Assembly (NCBI RefSeq): GCF_900155965.1
Contig: NZ_FTMG01000007.1
Coordinates: 186,001 to 250,000, forward strand
Reading direction: 5' to 3'
Length of the DNA: 64,000 nt
Source: Mucilaginibacter lappiensis
Lineage (GTDB): Bacteria > Bacteroidota > Bacteroidia > Sphingobacteriales > Sphingobacteriaceae
This document shows positions 8,027 through 16,403 of this stretch, piece after piece (the first letter of the stretch is position 1; each line of letters begins with the position of its first letter). The notes below the pieces were generated by a model. The model saw only the letters and a program-made list of their open reading frames with translations. It ran no database searches and was not told the DNA's origin. A program made the position numbers and the translations under genes.

Positions 8027-8485
8027 ATGAATGTTTATTATGAAGGACAGGTGATATGGGCCCAGTTGGATGCTAACCAACATATGCGACACTCGGCTTA
8101 TGCCGATGTTGCCGCGCAGGCCAGGTTAAATTTGCTCGAAAGCCTCGGCTCCATGCCCACCAAGCTTTTTGAGCTTAAAATAGGCCCGGTATTGTTTAAG
8201 GAAGAGCTTAACTATCTGCGCGAAATCACCATTAATGATCATATCAAAGTAACCTGCGAGGTAGTCAGCTCCCGGGCCGATGGTTCACGCTGGACATTCA
8301 GGCAGGAGGTATATCGCGGCGATGGTATTAAAGCCGCTGTAATCATGGTGCAGGGTGCCTGGATAGATACCGTGAAGCGCAAACTGACCCCATTACCTGC
8401 CGAATTAGGTGAGCTATTCACCAAAGCGCCCAAAAGCGACGACTATGCGGAGGAACTTCCCAAGTCGCAAAATCAAAACAAATAA
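8027..8485 (+). CDS. Acyl-CoA thioesterase, hot-dog fold (4HBT)
   Basis: This 152-residue protein of the 4-hydroxybenzoyl-CoA thioesterase group shows VIWAQLDANQHMRHSAYADVAAQARLN split around the DANxHM motif, which carries the usual catalytic Asp and substrate contacts. It probably hydrolyses acyl-CoA to free CoA and fatty acid, balancing the CoA pool during beta-oxidation. Its stop is one base before the start of the acyl-CoA-binding protein gene, so the two are translationally linked. Acyl specificity cannot be deduced. Confidence 0.88.
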   Translation: MNVYYEGQVIWAQLDANQHMRHSAYADVAAQARLNLLESLGSMPTKLFELKIGPVLFKEELNYLREITINDHIKVTCEVVSSRADGSRWTFRQEVYRGDGIKAAVIMVQGAWIDTVKRKLTPLPAELGELFTKAPKSDDYAEELPKSQNQNK

Positions 8486-8486
8486 T

Positions 8487-8747
8487 ATGGATCAAAAAGA
8501 AGTTTTTGAAAAAGCAGTAGCAGACAGTAAAACGTTACCCGCCAAACCCGATAACGATACGCTGCTGCGTTTATATAGCCTATACAAACAAGCTACCGAA
8601 GGCGACATTAACACGGATAATCAACCGGGAATGTTTGACTTTGTGGCCAAGGCCAAATATGATGCCTGGTTAAATTTAAAAGGTGTTACTACTGATACTG
8701 CCCGCCAGCAATATATTGATCTGGTAAGGGAATTGTCAGGAAAGTAA
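8487..8747 (+). CDS. Acyl-CoA-binding protein (ACBP)
   Basis: This is an 86-residue protein. I chose ATG 8487 rather than an upstream in-frame start at 8409, which would overlap the thioesterase gene. The sequence DNDTLLRLYSLYKQATEGD is followed by PGMFDFVAKAKYDAWLNLKG, the four-helix ACBP signature with the Tyr and Lys residues that bind acyl-CoA. ACBPs sequester long-chain acyl-CoA esters and are best known from eukaryotes; bacterial copies are scattered. Its coupling to a thioesterase and the fad genes fits a role as an intracellular acyl-CoA carrier or buffer. Confidence 0.93.
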   Translation: MDQKEVFEKAVADSKTLPAKPDNDTLLRLYSLYKQATEGDINTDNQPGMFDFVAKAKYDAWLNLKGVTTDTARQQYIDLVRELSGK

Positions 8748-9142
8748 AGGGGCGTAAAATAATCCCAAAAAACACCTATCTTTAAATGAACCAATTTATA
8801 GTAACACAAATAGAATTTCCGAAATTTTGACAAATGTTTCCGCCATTTGGCCCTTTGTTAAACTTCGCTAAAAAGGATATTTGTTTACTATAAATGAGAA
8901 CCAAGAATTAAGAGCCAAGAATCAAGATAAGGATATAGCCAACAATTACTGTTTGTCTTAATTCTTGATTCTAATATCTTGATTCTTTAAATAAACCAAT
9001 ACTAAATTATTTTTTTTAACCCTGTCGTTTAATTGTATTTGTCTCCTGCAAAAGGGATGCTGATTTGCCGTTGTATATATGGTGATTTGGCAGCCTTCAA
9101 AAAGACATATTTAATTATTCGACAATAGCATCAAAAAAAGCC
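8748..9142. other. Intergenic gap, 395 bp
   Basis: Apart from the inverted repeat at 8896-8988, this gap is AT-rich. I see no convincing ORF, terminator or TAnnTTTG promoter in it. The stretch 8989-9142, directly upstream of the DUF2147 gene, may hold its promoter. Confidence 0.5.
8896..8988. repeat. Bipartite inverted repeat, AAGAATCAAG family
   Basis: The left arm 8896-8930 (words CAAGAATTAAGAG, CCAAGAATCAAG) and right arm 8953-8988 (TTAATTCTTGATTC, ATCTTGATTC) are imperfect inverse complements with a 22-nt loop. Confidence 0.85.
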
Positions 9143-9595
9143 ATGTCATTATCTAAAAAGCATTTCGCCCGTTTCGTATTAATCCTGCTTACTGTAGTAT
9201 CCGTGAATATTGCGGCCAAGGCCCAGACCGATAAAATTGAGGGGCTTTGGTACAATGATATCAAAAGCGCCAAAATACAGATCAGCAAAGGCACAGATGG
9301 TAAGTTTAACGGTAAAATAATATGGCTTAAGGAGCCGCTCAAAAATGGCAAACCTAAAGTAGATGATGAAAACAAGGACGAAAAACTGCGCAGCCGCCCC
9401 ATCATAGGTTTACACATCCTGGAAGGCTTTGTGCATGATGGTGACGACAAATATACCGATGGCAAGATCTACGATCCTAAAAACGGAAAAACCTACTCCT
9501 GCAATATCACTTACAAAGGCAAAACATTATCAATTCGCGGCTACATCGGCGTATCGCTGTTTGGCCGCACAACTGTCTGGGAACGGGCGGAATAA
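9143..9595 (+). CDS. DUF2147 family secreted protein
   Basis: This 150-residue protein has a clear signal peptide (residues 1-28, core FVLILLTVVSVNIAAKAQ) and a small all-beta DUF2147 domain. The domain starts IEGLWYNDIKSAKIQI and continues with the family's DGKIYDPKNGKTYSC and IRGYIGVSLFGRTTVWERA segments. The family is periplasmic and of unknown function, common in Bacteroidota and Proteobacteria. It sits inside the fad cluster on the same strand but has larger gaps on both sides, so co-regulation is possible but not shown. Confidence 0.88.
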   Translation: MSLSKKHFARFVLILLTVVSVNIAAKAQTDKIEGLWYNDIKSAKIQISKGTDGKFNGKIIWLKEPLKNGKPKVDDENKDEKLRSRPIIGLHILEGFVHDGDDKYTDGKIYDPKNGKTYSCNITYKGKTLSIRGYIGVSLFGRTTVWERAE

Positions 9596-9604
9596 ATAAC
9601 GAAA

Positions 9605-9695
9605 AAGAGTCAAGAGATAAGAGTCAAGAACCAAGATAAAACCACCTGTAATTATTTTTCTTCTCTTGATTCTTGCCTCTCGGTTCTTGATTCTA
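9605..9695. repeat. Bipartite inverted repeat, AAGAATCAAG family
   Basis: The left arm 9605-9639 and right arm 9659-9695 consist of GAGTCAAGA and CCAAGAT-type words and their complements. It fills the gap between the DUF2147 gene and fadN. Confidence 0.85.
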
Positions 9696-9709
9696 ATAAA
9701 ACACAATCT

Positions 9710-12091
9710 ATGAATGCTAAACGAATTATAAAAAAAGTAGCCGTTCTGGGCTCGGGTGTAATGGGCAGCCGTATTGCCTGTCATTTCGCCAATATAGGGG
9801 TACAGGTTCTGCTATTGGATATTGTACCAAAAGATGCCCCCGCAGGCGATAAAAAAGCCCGCAATAAAATTGTTAACGACGCGCTTGATTTCGCTTTAAA
9901 ATCAAACCCATCGCCTATCTATCTCAAATCATTTGCCCGGCGCATCAGTACCGGCAACTTTGAGGATGATATGGCTAAAATTGCCGATTACGATTGGGTG
10001 ATTGAAGTAGTGGTGGAACGTTTGGACATTAAACAACAGGTATTTGAAACGGTCGAAAAATATCGTAAACCAGGTACACTCATTACCTCCAACACGTCGG
10101 GTATCCCAATCCATTTAATGACCGAAGGCCGAAGTGACGATTTCAAAAAGCATTTCTGCGGAAGTCACTTTTTTAATCCACCAAGATATTTAAAACTACT
10201 AGAGATCATCCCCACAAAAGATACATTACCAGAAGTAGTCGATTTCCTGATGGAATATGGCGAGAAGTTCTTGGGAAAAACTACCGTTTTGGCTAAAGAT
10301 ACCCCCGCCTTCATCGGTAACCGCATTGGAGTGTTCGCCATCATGAGCATATTGCATTATGCCGAAAAAACCGGCATGACGGTGGAAGAGATCGACAAGC
10401 TAACGGGCCCGGTTATTGGTCACCCCAAATCGGCTACCTTCCGCACCAATGATGTGGTAGGTTTGGATACCATGGTGCATGTGGCCAATGGCCTCAGCAA
10501 GAACGCACCCCATGATGAGGCAAAAGAACTATTCGCCATTCCTGAATTTGTGAACGGCATGTTGAAGAACAATTGGCTGGGCAGCAAAACCGGGCAGGGC
10601 TTTTATAAAAAAGAAAAGGTAGATGGTGCCAATCAATTCTTCGCGCTTGATCTGAAAACGCTGGAATACAAACCATCGCAAAAAGTAAAATTCCCATCAC
10701 TGGATATTACCAAAACAGTCGACAGCTTAAAGGATCGGTTAAAAATCCTGTTCGCAGCAAAAGATAAAGCAGGCGATTTTTACCGCGCCACTTTCTATCA
10801 GCTTTTTGCCTACGCCAGTAACCGCATCCCCGAAATTGCCGATGAGCTTTATAAAATAGATGCCGCCGTTAATGCCGGCTTCGGCTGGGAAATGGGCCCC
10901 TTTGAAAAATGGGACGCCCTTGGCGTTGCCGATACCGTAAAAGCCATGGAAGCAGCAGGCAGCAAACCTGCCCAATGGGTGTATGATATGCTGGCCTCCG
11001 GCGCCGAGAGTTTTTATAAAATAGCCGATGGCAACCGCCAGTATTATGACATCGTTTCCAGAACTTATAAAGTAATTCCTGGAACCGAGAATTTTATACT
11101 GCTAAGCAATATTCGCGAAGCCAATACCATCTGGAAAAACACCGGCACTACTATTACCGACATCGGCGATGGCATCATCAACCTGGAGTTCCACACCAAA
11201 ATGAATACCATTGGCGGCGATGTGATAGAAGGTATTAACAAAGCCATTACCCTGGCTGAGAAAAGTTATAAAGGTCTGGTGATTTCGAACGAAGGCGCCA
11301 ATTTCAGCGCAGGTGCCAATGTGGGTATGATATTTATGATGGCCGTAGAGCAGGAATTTGATGAACTGAATATGGTGATCAAGGCTTTCCAAACTGCCAT
11401 GATGCGTATTCGCTATTCATCCATTCCGGTGGTAGCGGCACCTCATCAAATGGCCTTGGGCGGTGGCTGCGAGCTTTGCCTGCATGCCGATAAAGTAGTT
11501 GCCCATGCCGAATTATATATGGGCCTGGTGGAATTTGGCGTTGGCCTGATCCCCGGCGGCGGCGGTACCAAGGAATTCGCCCTGCGCCTATCGGACGAAT
11601 TACAGGACGGCGATATCGAACTCAACAATTTCCGAGACAGATTCCTGACCATTGGGCAGGCTAAAGTATCTACTTCGGCATATGAAGCCTTTGAGTTTGG
11701 CTATCTAAAAAAAGGTCGTGACGTGGTGGTAGTATCACAAAACCGCCTGCTGGCAGAAGCCAAACAGCATTGCTTACAACTGGCTAACGAGGGTTATGTA
11801 CAACCTGTTCAGCGCACCGATATCCGGGTGCTGGGCAAACAGGCCCTGGGCCTGGGCTATGTAGGCGCCAATACCATGTACAGTGGTAATTACATCAGCG
11901 AGCACGATGTTAAAATTTCGCAAAAGCTGGCCTACGTACTGGCCGGCGGCGATCTGTCGCAGCCATCGCTGGTAAGTGAAGAATATTTACTGGGCCTGGA
12001 GCGGGAAGCTTTTGTTTCCCTGTGCACCGAACGCAAAACGCTGGAGCGCATCCAGTCGATCATAACAGGTGGTAAAGTGTTAAGGAATTAA
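9710..12091 (+). CDS. fadN: 3-hydroxyacyl-CoA dehydrogenase / enoyl-CoA hydratase, FadN type
   Basis: This 793-residue bifunctional enzyme has its NAD-binding Rossmann domain first (VAVLGSGVMGSRIACHFANIG, about 9-29, split by a GxGxxG). The dehydrogenase C-terminal domain with FIGNRIGVFA follows. A C-terminal crotonase domain has FSAGANVGMIF (oxyanion hole) and MALGGGCELCLHADKVVA. This order, dehydrogenase before hydratase, is that of Bacillus FadN and the reverse of E. coli FadB. It hydrates enoyl-CoA and oxidises the 3-hydroxyacyl-CoA. It is followed by fadA, as in the Bacillus fadNAE operon. Confidence 0.95.
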   Translation: MNAKRIIKKVAVLGSGVMGSRIACHFANIGVQVLLLDIVPKDAPAGDKKARNKIVNDALDFALKSNPSPIYLKSFARRISTGNFEDDMAKIADYDWVIEVVVERLDIKQQVFETVEKYRKPGTLITSNTSGIPIHLMTEGRSDDFKKHFCGSHFFNPPRYLKLLEIIPTKDTLPEVVDFLMEYGEKFLGKTTVLAKDTPAFIGNRIGVFAIMSILHYAEKTGMTVEEIDKLTGPVIGHPKSATFRTNDVVGLDTMVHVANGLSKNAPHDEAKELFAIPEFVNGMLKNNWLGSKTGQGFYKKEKVDGANQFFALDLKTLEYKPSQKVKFPSLDITKTVDSLKDRLKILFAAKDKAGDFYRATFYQLFAYASNRIPEIADELYKIDAAVNAGFGWEMGPFEKWDALGVADTVKAMEAAGSKPAQWVYDMLASGAESFYKIADGNRQYYDIVSRTYKVIPGTENFILLSNIREANTIWKNTGTTITDIGDGIINLEFHTKMNTIGGDVIEGINKAITLAEKSYKGLVISNEGANFSAGANVGMIFMMAVEQEFDELNMVIKAFQTAMMRIRYSSIPVVAAPHQMALGGGCELCLHADKVVAHAELYMGLVEFGVGLIPGGGGTKEFALRLSDELQDGDIELNNFRDRFLTIGQAKVSTSAYEAFEFGYLKKGRDVVVVSQNRLLAEAKQHCLQLANEGYVQPVQRTDIRVLGKQALGLGYVGANTMYSGNYISEHDVKISQKLAYVLAGGDLSQPSLVSEEYLLGLEREAFVSLCTERKTLERIQSIITGGKVLRN

Positions 12092-12094
12092 ATG

Positions 12095-12173
12095 GGTGGT
12101 GGGGTTCGCGTTGCGTGGCTCCGGGTACGAGAGATTAAAATACCCGAAACCCGACCCTCGAAACCCGAACCAC
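12095..12173. repeat. Bipartite inverted repeat, ACCCGAA family
   Basis: The right arm 12141-12173 repeats the word CCCGAAAC/CCTCGAAA; the left arm 12095-12127 is its decayed inverse complement. The loop is about 13 nt. It lies three bases after the fadN stop and 22 bp before fadA. Confidence 0.75.
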
Positions 12174-12195
12174 AACAAACTAAACAGAAAAGAAT

Positions 12196-13371
12196 ATGAA
12201 CGCATACATAGTGGCTGCAAGCCGCAGCGCAGTTGGAAAAGCAACCCGGGGAGGCTTCAGGTTTACCCGGCCGGATACCCTTGCGGCAGATGTGATCAAA
12301 CATCTCATGGCATCGGTACCTAATGTTGATAAGGATCAGATAGAGGATGTAATTGTGGGCAATGCTACACCCGAAGCTGAACAAGGCTTAAATGTGGCCC
12401 GCCTGATATCGCTCATGGCCCTGGATACCGATAAAGTACCCGGCATGACCGTGAACCGCTATTGTGCATCAGGACTGGAAACTATCGCCATCGCATCGGC
12501 AAAAGTACACAGTGGCATTGCCGATTGTATTATTGCCGGTGGTGTGGAAAGCATGAGCCTGCTGCCTATGGGCGGCTGGCGCGTGGTACCCAATGCCGAT
12601 ATAGCCCTGGCCCATCCAGATTACTACTGGGGCATGGGTTTAACCGCCGAAGCCGTAGCCAAAGAATATAAAGTTGGCCGCGAAGAGCAAGACCAGTTTG
12701 CCTATAACTCGCACCAGAAGGCCATCAACGCTATCAAAGAGGGTAAGTTTAAAGACGAGATAGTAGCCGTAAATGTAACCGAAACTTATGTGGACGAAAC
12801 CGGCAAAAAGAAAAACCGCGACTTTAAAATAGATACCGACGAAGGTCCACGTGCTGATACTTCGTTAGAAGCATTGGCCAAACTGAAACCGGTATTTGAT
12901 GCCAGGGGTGTAGTAACCGCGGGTAACTCATCACAAACAAGTGATGGAGCAGCCTTTGTAATGGTAGTAAGCGAACGCTTTTTAAAAGCCAATAACTTAA
13001 AACCTATTGCCCGCCTGGTGAACTATGCCGTTGCCGGTGTGCCGCCACGTATTATGGGTATCGGGCCACTGGTGGCTATCCCTAAAGCCTTAAAACAGGC
13101 TGGTATGAAACAACAGGACATTGACCTGATTGAGCTGAACGAAGCTTTTGCATCGCAATCATTGGCGGTTATTAAAGGCCTCGATTTGGATATGGATCGC
13201 ATCAACGTTAATGGCGGTGCCATAGCCTTGGGCCATCCACTGGGTTGTACCGGTGCCAAGCTATCCGTACAACTTTTTAACGAATTAAAACGCCGGGATA
13301 AAAAATACGGTATGGTTACCATGTGCGTAGGTACCGGACAGGGTGCCGCGGGCATTTTTGAATTACTATAA
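12196..13371 (+). CDS. fadA: Acetyl-CoA C-acyltransferase (3-ketoacyl-CoA thiolase)
   Basis: This 391-residue thiolase has the nucleophilic Cys90 in VNRYCASGLE, the ELNEAFASQSLAV block, the NVNGGAIALGHPLGCTGAK motif carrying the active-site His, and the C-terminal CVGTGQGAAG with the second active-site Cys. It cleaves 3-ketoacyl-CoA to acetyl-CoA and a shortened acyl-CoA, completing the cycle run by FadE and FadN. Its position directly after fadN points to the degradative rather than the biosynthetic thiolase. Confidence 0.95.
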   Translation: MNAYIVAASRSAVGKATRGGFRFTRPDTLAADVIKHLMASVPNVDKDQIEDVIVGNATPEAEQGLNVARLISLMALDTDKVPGMTVNRYCASGLETIAIASAKVHSGIADCIIAGGVESMSLLPMGGWRVVPNADIALAHPDYYWGMGLTAEAVAKEYKVGREEQDQFAYNSHQKAINAIKEGKFKDEIVAVNVTETYVDETGKKKNRDFKIDTDEGPRADTSLEALAKLKPVFDARGVVTAGNSSQTSDGAAFVMVVSERFLKANNLKPIARLVNYAVAGVPPRIMGIGPLVAIPKALKQAGMKQQDIDLIELNEAFASQSLAVIKGLDLDMDRINVNGGAIALGHPLGCTGAKLSVQLFNELKRRDKKYGMVTMCVGTGQGAAGIFELL

Positions 13372-13376
13372 CAACA

Positions 13377-13456
13377 GCCCCCTCTAAATCTCGCCCGGGA
13401 GGGGAGACTTTTATTTACTAAAAGCCCTCCCTTCCGGGGAGGGTTGGGTGGGGCTC
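13377..13456. repeat. Bipartite inverted repeat, CTCC-GGAG family
   Basis: The left arm 13377-13412 (AGCCCCCTCTAAATCTC...) and right arm 13421-13456 (AAGCCCTCCC...GGGGCTC) are imperfect inverse complements; each is also self-complementary around CCCGG/GGGAG. A close relative is at 58112-58197. A GTG inside it, in frame with fadD, would give a spurious longer start. Confidence 0.9.
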
Positions 13457-13471
13457 TTAATACCTTTTAAC

Positions 13472-15304
13472 ATGGAAAAAGTGGCAAGATTGTTTGATTG
13501 CATGGAAATTCAGGCCCGGGAACCCAGGACCGATCTGTTAAATGCCAAAGAAAATGGCGTATGGCGGGCATATAGCACGCAGGAAATCCACACCATGATC
13601 TACCAGTTAACCATAGCACTGTTAGACCTGGGCGTTTCGGGCGGCGATGGTACCACCGAGGGCCGCGATAAAATAGGCCTTATCAGCAACGGACGACCCG
13701 AATGGATCGTAACTGATCTGGCGGTACAACAAACCGGCGCAATCCTGGTACCTCTGTATCCTAACAGCAATCCCAAAGAACTGGAGCAGATCCTGAACGA
13801 AGCCGAAGTAAAATACCTGTTTGTAAGCAGTCAGGACCTATATGATAAAGTAAATGCGGTTTGCGCCAATATACCATCGTTAAAAGCTATCTATAGTTTT
13901 GATCAGTTGGACAATTGCCCCAACTGGACAGTGTTACTAAAACCCCTACCAGATGGCTATCGCGACAGGCTATCGGCCATCAGCAAAACCATTGGTGAGG
14001 ATGATGTAACTACTATTATTTACACATCGGGCACCACCGGCCGCCCCAAAGGCGTGATGCTCACCCATAAAAACATTGTGAGTAATGTGGTAGCATCGGG
14101 CAAGGTACTTAACCAGATCCCCCTTGAAAACAAAGGGGCTCTGAGTTTTTTACCGCCCAACCACATTTTCGAAAAAATGTGTACTTACATTTATCTCTTT
14201 TATGGTTTCTCCATTTCCTATGCCGAAAGCATGGATACCATTGGCGCCAACATGAAAGAGGTTAAGCCTTACATTTTTACTGCCGTGCCGCGCCTGCTTG
14301 AAAAAGTATTCGAAAAAATTATGGCGGCCGGGCAACAGCTCACCGGCATCAAAAAGAAGATCTTTTTATGGTCGATAAAAGTGGCCGAGCAGTTCCAGAT
14401 CGAAAATCAAAGTATTTGGTATAAAATACAACTGGCCATTGCCGATAAATTGGTGTATAGTAAATGGCGGGAAGCCGTTGGCGGGAATGTAAAAGCCATC
14501 GTTATTGGCAGTTCTGCCTGTCCCATCAAGCTCGAAAAAATATTTACCGCCGCCGGGATGACGGTGATGGAAGGTTATGGCCTCACAGAAACATCACCGG
14601 TAGTTGCGGTTAACTGCTATATTAACGGCCGTAAATTCGGGACCGTTGGCAAGCTGATCGACGGTGTACAGGTTAAAATTGCCGAGGACGGCGAGATACT
14701 TTGCAAAGGACCAAACATTACCGTGGGTTATTATAAAAACCCCGAAATGACGGCCGAAGTGATCAAAGATGGCTGGTTTAGCACCGGCGACATCGGCGAA
14801 CTGGACAAGGATGGTTTTTTGAAAATAACCGATCGTAAAAAGGAGATCTTCAAAACATCTGGCGGCAAGTACGTAGCGCCTATGCCAATTGAAAATAAGA
14901 TGAAAGAAAATCATTTTATTGAGCAAATGATGGTGGTTGGCCCCGAAAGAAAATTCACCGCGGCCTTGATAGTGCCTTCGTACACCAATTTAAAACCCTG
15001 GTGCGCCGAAAACAATATTCCCTTTACATCACACAATGAACTTATCAGGAATTCCCGGGTTATTGAGCTTTATCAATCCATAATTGATGGCTTTAACCCC
15101 GAGTTTAACCATGTAGAGCAGGTGAAAAAGGTGACTTTGTTACCCGAAGAATGGTCGATAGACAGCGGAGAGCTCACCCCTACAGGCAAAATGAAACGCA
15201 AAGTGATCATGGAAAAATATAAAACCGAAATTGACAAGATTTACTCTGGCGAAGAACATGGCGGTGAGTTGTCAGTTGTAAGTGGTGAGTTTTTGAAAAA
15301 ATAA
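13472..15304 (+). CDS. fadD: Long-chain acyl-CoA synthetase (AMP-forming)
   Basis: This 610-residue enzyme adenylates fatty acids and transfers them to CoA, trapping the substrate delivered by FadL. Seen are the P-loop-like YTSGTTGRPKG (184-194), the linker motif EGYGLTETSPV, the STGDIGELDKDGFL core and DRKKEIFKTSGGKYVAP near the catalytic C-terminal lysine region. I took ATG 13472 because the upstream in-frame GTG at 13448 lies in a repeat. The last dozen codons and the stop are encoded by the left arm and loop of an inverted-repeat element (15263-15356), so the natural C-terminus has been replaced or extended. Confidence 0.93.
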   Translation: MEKVARLFDCMEIQAREPRTDLLNAKENGVWRAYSTQEIHTMIYQLTIALLDLGVSGGDGTTEGRDKIGLISNGRPEWIVTDLAVQQTGAILVPLYPNSNPKELEQILNEAEVKYLFVSSQDLYDKVNAVCANIPSLKAIYSFDQLDNCPNWTVLLKPLPDGYRDRLSAISKTIGEDDVTTIIYTSGTTGRPKGVMLTHKNIVSNVVASGKVLNQIPLENKGALSFLPPNHIFEKMCTYIYLFYGFSISYAESMDTIGANMKEVKPYIFTAVPRLLEKVFEKIMAAGQQLTGIKKKIFLWSIKVAEQFQIENQSIWYKIQLAIADKLVYSKWREAVGGNVKAIVIGSSACPIKLEKIFTAAGMTVMEGYGLTETSPVVAVNCYINGRKFGTVGKLIDGVQVKIAEDGEILCKGPNITVGYYKNPEMTAEVIKDGWFSTGDIGELDKDGFLKITDRKKEIFKTSGGKYVAPMPIENKMKENHFIEQMMVVGPERKFTAALIVPSYTNLKPWCAENNIPFTSHNELIRNSRVIELYQSIIDGFNPEFNHVEQVKKVTLLPEEWSIDSGELTPTGKMKRKVIMEKYKTEIDKIYSGEEHGGELSVVSGEFLKK

Positions 15305-15356
15305 CGAAAACTCATCACTGACTTAGCTACTCATTACTCACAACTCACCACTCACA
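15263..15356. repeat. Bipartite inverted repeat, GTGAGT family, overlapping the fadD 3' end
   Basis: The left arm 15263-15294 (GGTGAGTTGTCAGTTGT...) is inside the fadD reading frame; the fadD stop is in the 12-nt loop. The right arm 15307-15356 ends two bases before the next start codon. Words are GTGAGT, AGTTGT and AATGAGT. Confidence 0.85.
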
Positions 15357-15358
15357 AC

Positions 15359-16132
15359 ATGACAACATTCCAATTAACCATAAACAACGGCCTGGCAATT
15401 TTAACGCTCGATCGTGGCCGGTCAAACGCTATTAACCACCAGATGGTTAAAGAGCTGATAACCGCCATACAAACACTGGAAAACGACACAAGCGTAGGCG
15501 GACTCATCATCACCGGCAAACCGGGATTCTTTTCTTCAGGTATCGACCTGATTGAGGCCTACGAGTATAATGAGGACCAAAGTCGTGCTTTGTGGACCGA
15601 TTTCCTGTCGCTGCAGCGATCGTTGGTGGCCTTTAAAAAGCCTATGGTAGCAGCTATCAGCGGGCATAGTCCTGCAGGGGGATGTGTATTAGCCATTTGT
15701 TGTGATTACCGAGTAATGGCCGAAGGTTCGTTTATTATCGGCTTAAATGAAATCCCAGTAGGTATCATTGTGCCCGATAGCGTGGCTACGCTTTACTCTT
15801 TTTGGCTGGGGCAGCGCAGGGCTTATCAATACCTGATGGAAGGCAAGCTCCTGAAAGTTAATGAAGCACTGGAAGTTGGTTTGATAGATGAGGTGAGCGC
15901 ACCCGAAAGCCTGCTCACCACCGCCGAAAGAAAAATCAGGACCTATATGCAGCTTAACCAGGTTACCTGGAGCCAAAGTAAACTAAACTTGCGCCAGGAG
16001 CTGATAACCAAGCTCAGCGCCGACCAAAGCACCGCCCTTAACCATATGCTGGCACAATGGTGGGCACCCGAAGTACGCAAAGGCCTGCAAATGCTTATCC
16101 AGAATTTAAAATCAAAAACAACAACCGCTTAA
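15359..16132 (+). CDS. Enoyl-CoA hydratase/isomerase family protein
   Basis: This 257-residue crotonase-fold protein has the oxyanion-hole segment GKPGFFSSGIDLIE and the second one AISGHSPAGGCVLAICCDYRVM. The usual acidic catalytic residues cannot be placed with certainty, although NEIPVGIIVPD occupies the region. The sequence resembles the mitochondrial 3,2-trans-enoyl-CoA isomerase group (ECI1-like). That group moves double bonds so that unsaturated fatty acids can enter beta-oxidation, and the role fits well beside the dienoyl-CoA reductase that follows. Ordinary hydratase activity is the alternative. Confidence 0.85.
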   Translation: MTTFQLTINNGLAILTLDRGRSNAINHQMVKELITAIQTLENDTSVGGLIITGKPGFFSSGIDLIEAYEYNEDQSRALWTDFLSLQRSLVAFKKPMVAAISGHSPAGGCVLAICCDYRVMAEGSFIIGLNEIPVGIIVPDSVATLYSFWLGQRRAYQYLMEGKLLKVNEALEVGLIDEVSAPESLLTTAERKIRTYMQLNQVTWSQSKLNLRQELITKLSADQSTALNHMLAQWWAPEVRKGLQMLIQNLKSKTTTA

Positions 16133-16390
16133 AAAGAATCAAGAGATAAGAGTCAAGAATCAAGAGAATACTTACATAACAATCAAACTTACGATCAATT
16201 AAAAACTTCGTAAGTTTCTAATCCAAATAAGAACCAAGAGATAAGAGTCAAGAAACAAGAGAATACTTACATAACAATCAAACTTACGATCAATTAAAAA
16301 CTTCGTAAGTTTCTAATTGATCGGGAAATATGGAGTTACCAAGATGTTTTTGTCTTGATTCTTGATTCTTGACTCTCGATTCTTGACTCC
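16131..16390. repeat. AAGAATCAAG family element with an internal 83-bp tandem copy
   Basis: An 83-nt segment at 16140-16222 is repeated at 16235-16317 with one mismatch (period 95 bp). Each copy begins with the family's left arm. The right arm (16351-16390) is present only once. Inside, GATCAATTA...TAATTGATC (completed only after the second copy) forms a further hairpin. Confidence 0.92.
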
Positions 16391-16403
16391 CAAAACAAAA
16401 AAC

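Noticed and set aside
8409..8486. N-terminal extension of the acyl-CoA-binding protein
   Set aside because: It overlaps the thioesterase frame and is unlike the family; ATG 8487 gives the standard 86-residue ACBP.
13448..13471. GTG start extending fadD
   Set aside because: The codons come from the right arm of a CTCC-GGAG repeat; ATG 13472 begins the conserved protein.
16131..16395. CRISPR-like tandem repeats
   Set aside because: There are only two 83-nt copies with a 12-nt gap, the content is word repeats and a hairpin, and no cas genes are present.
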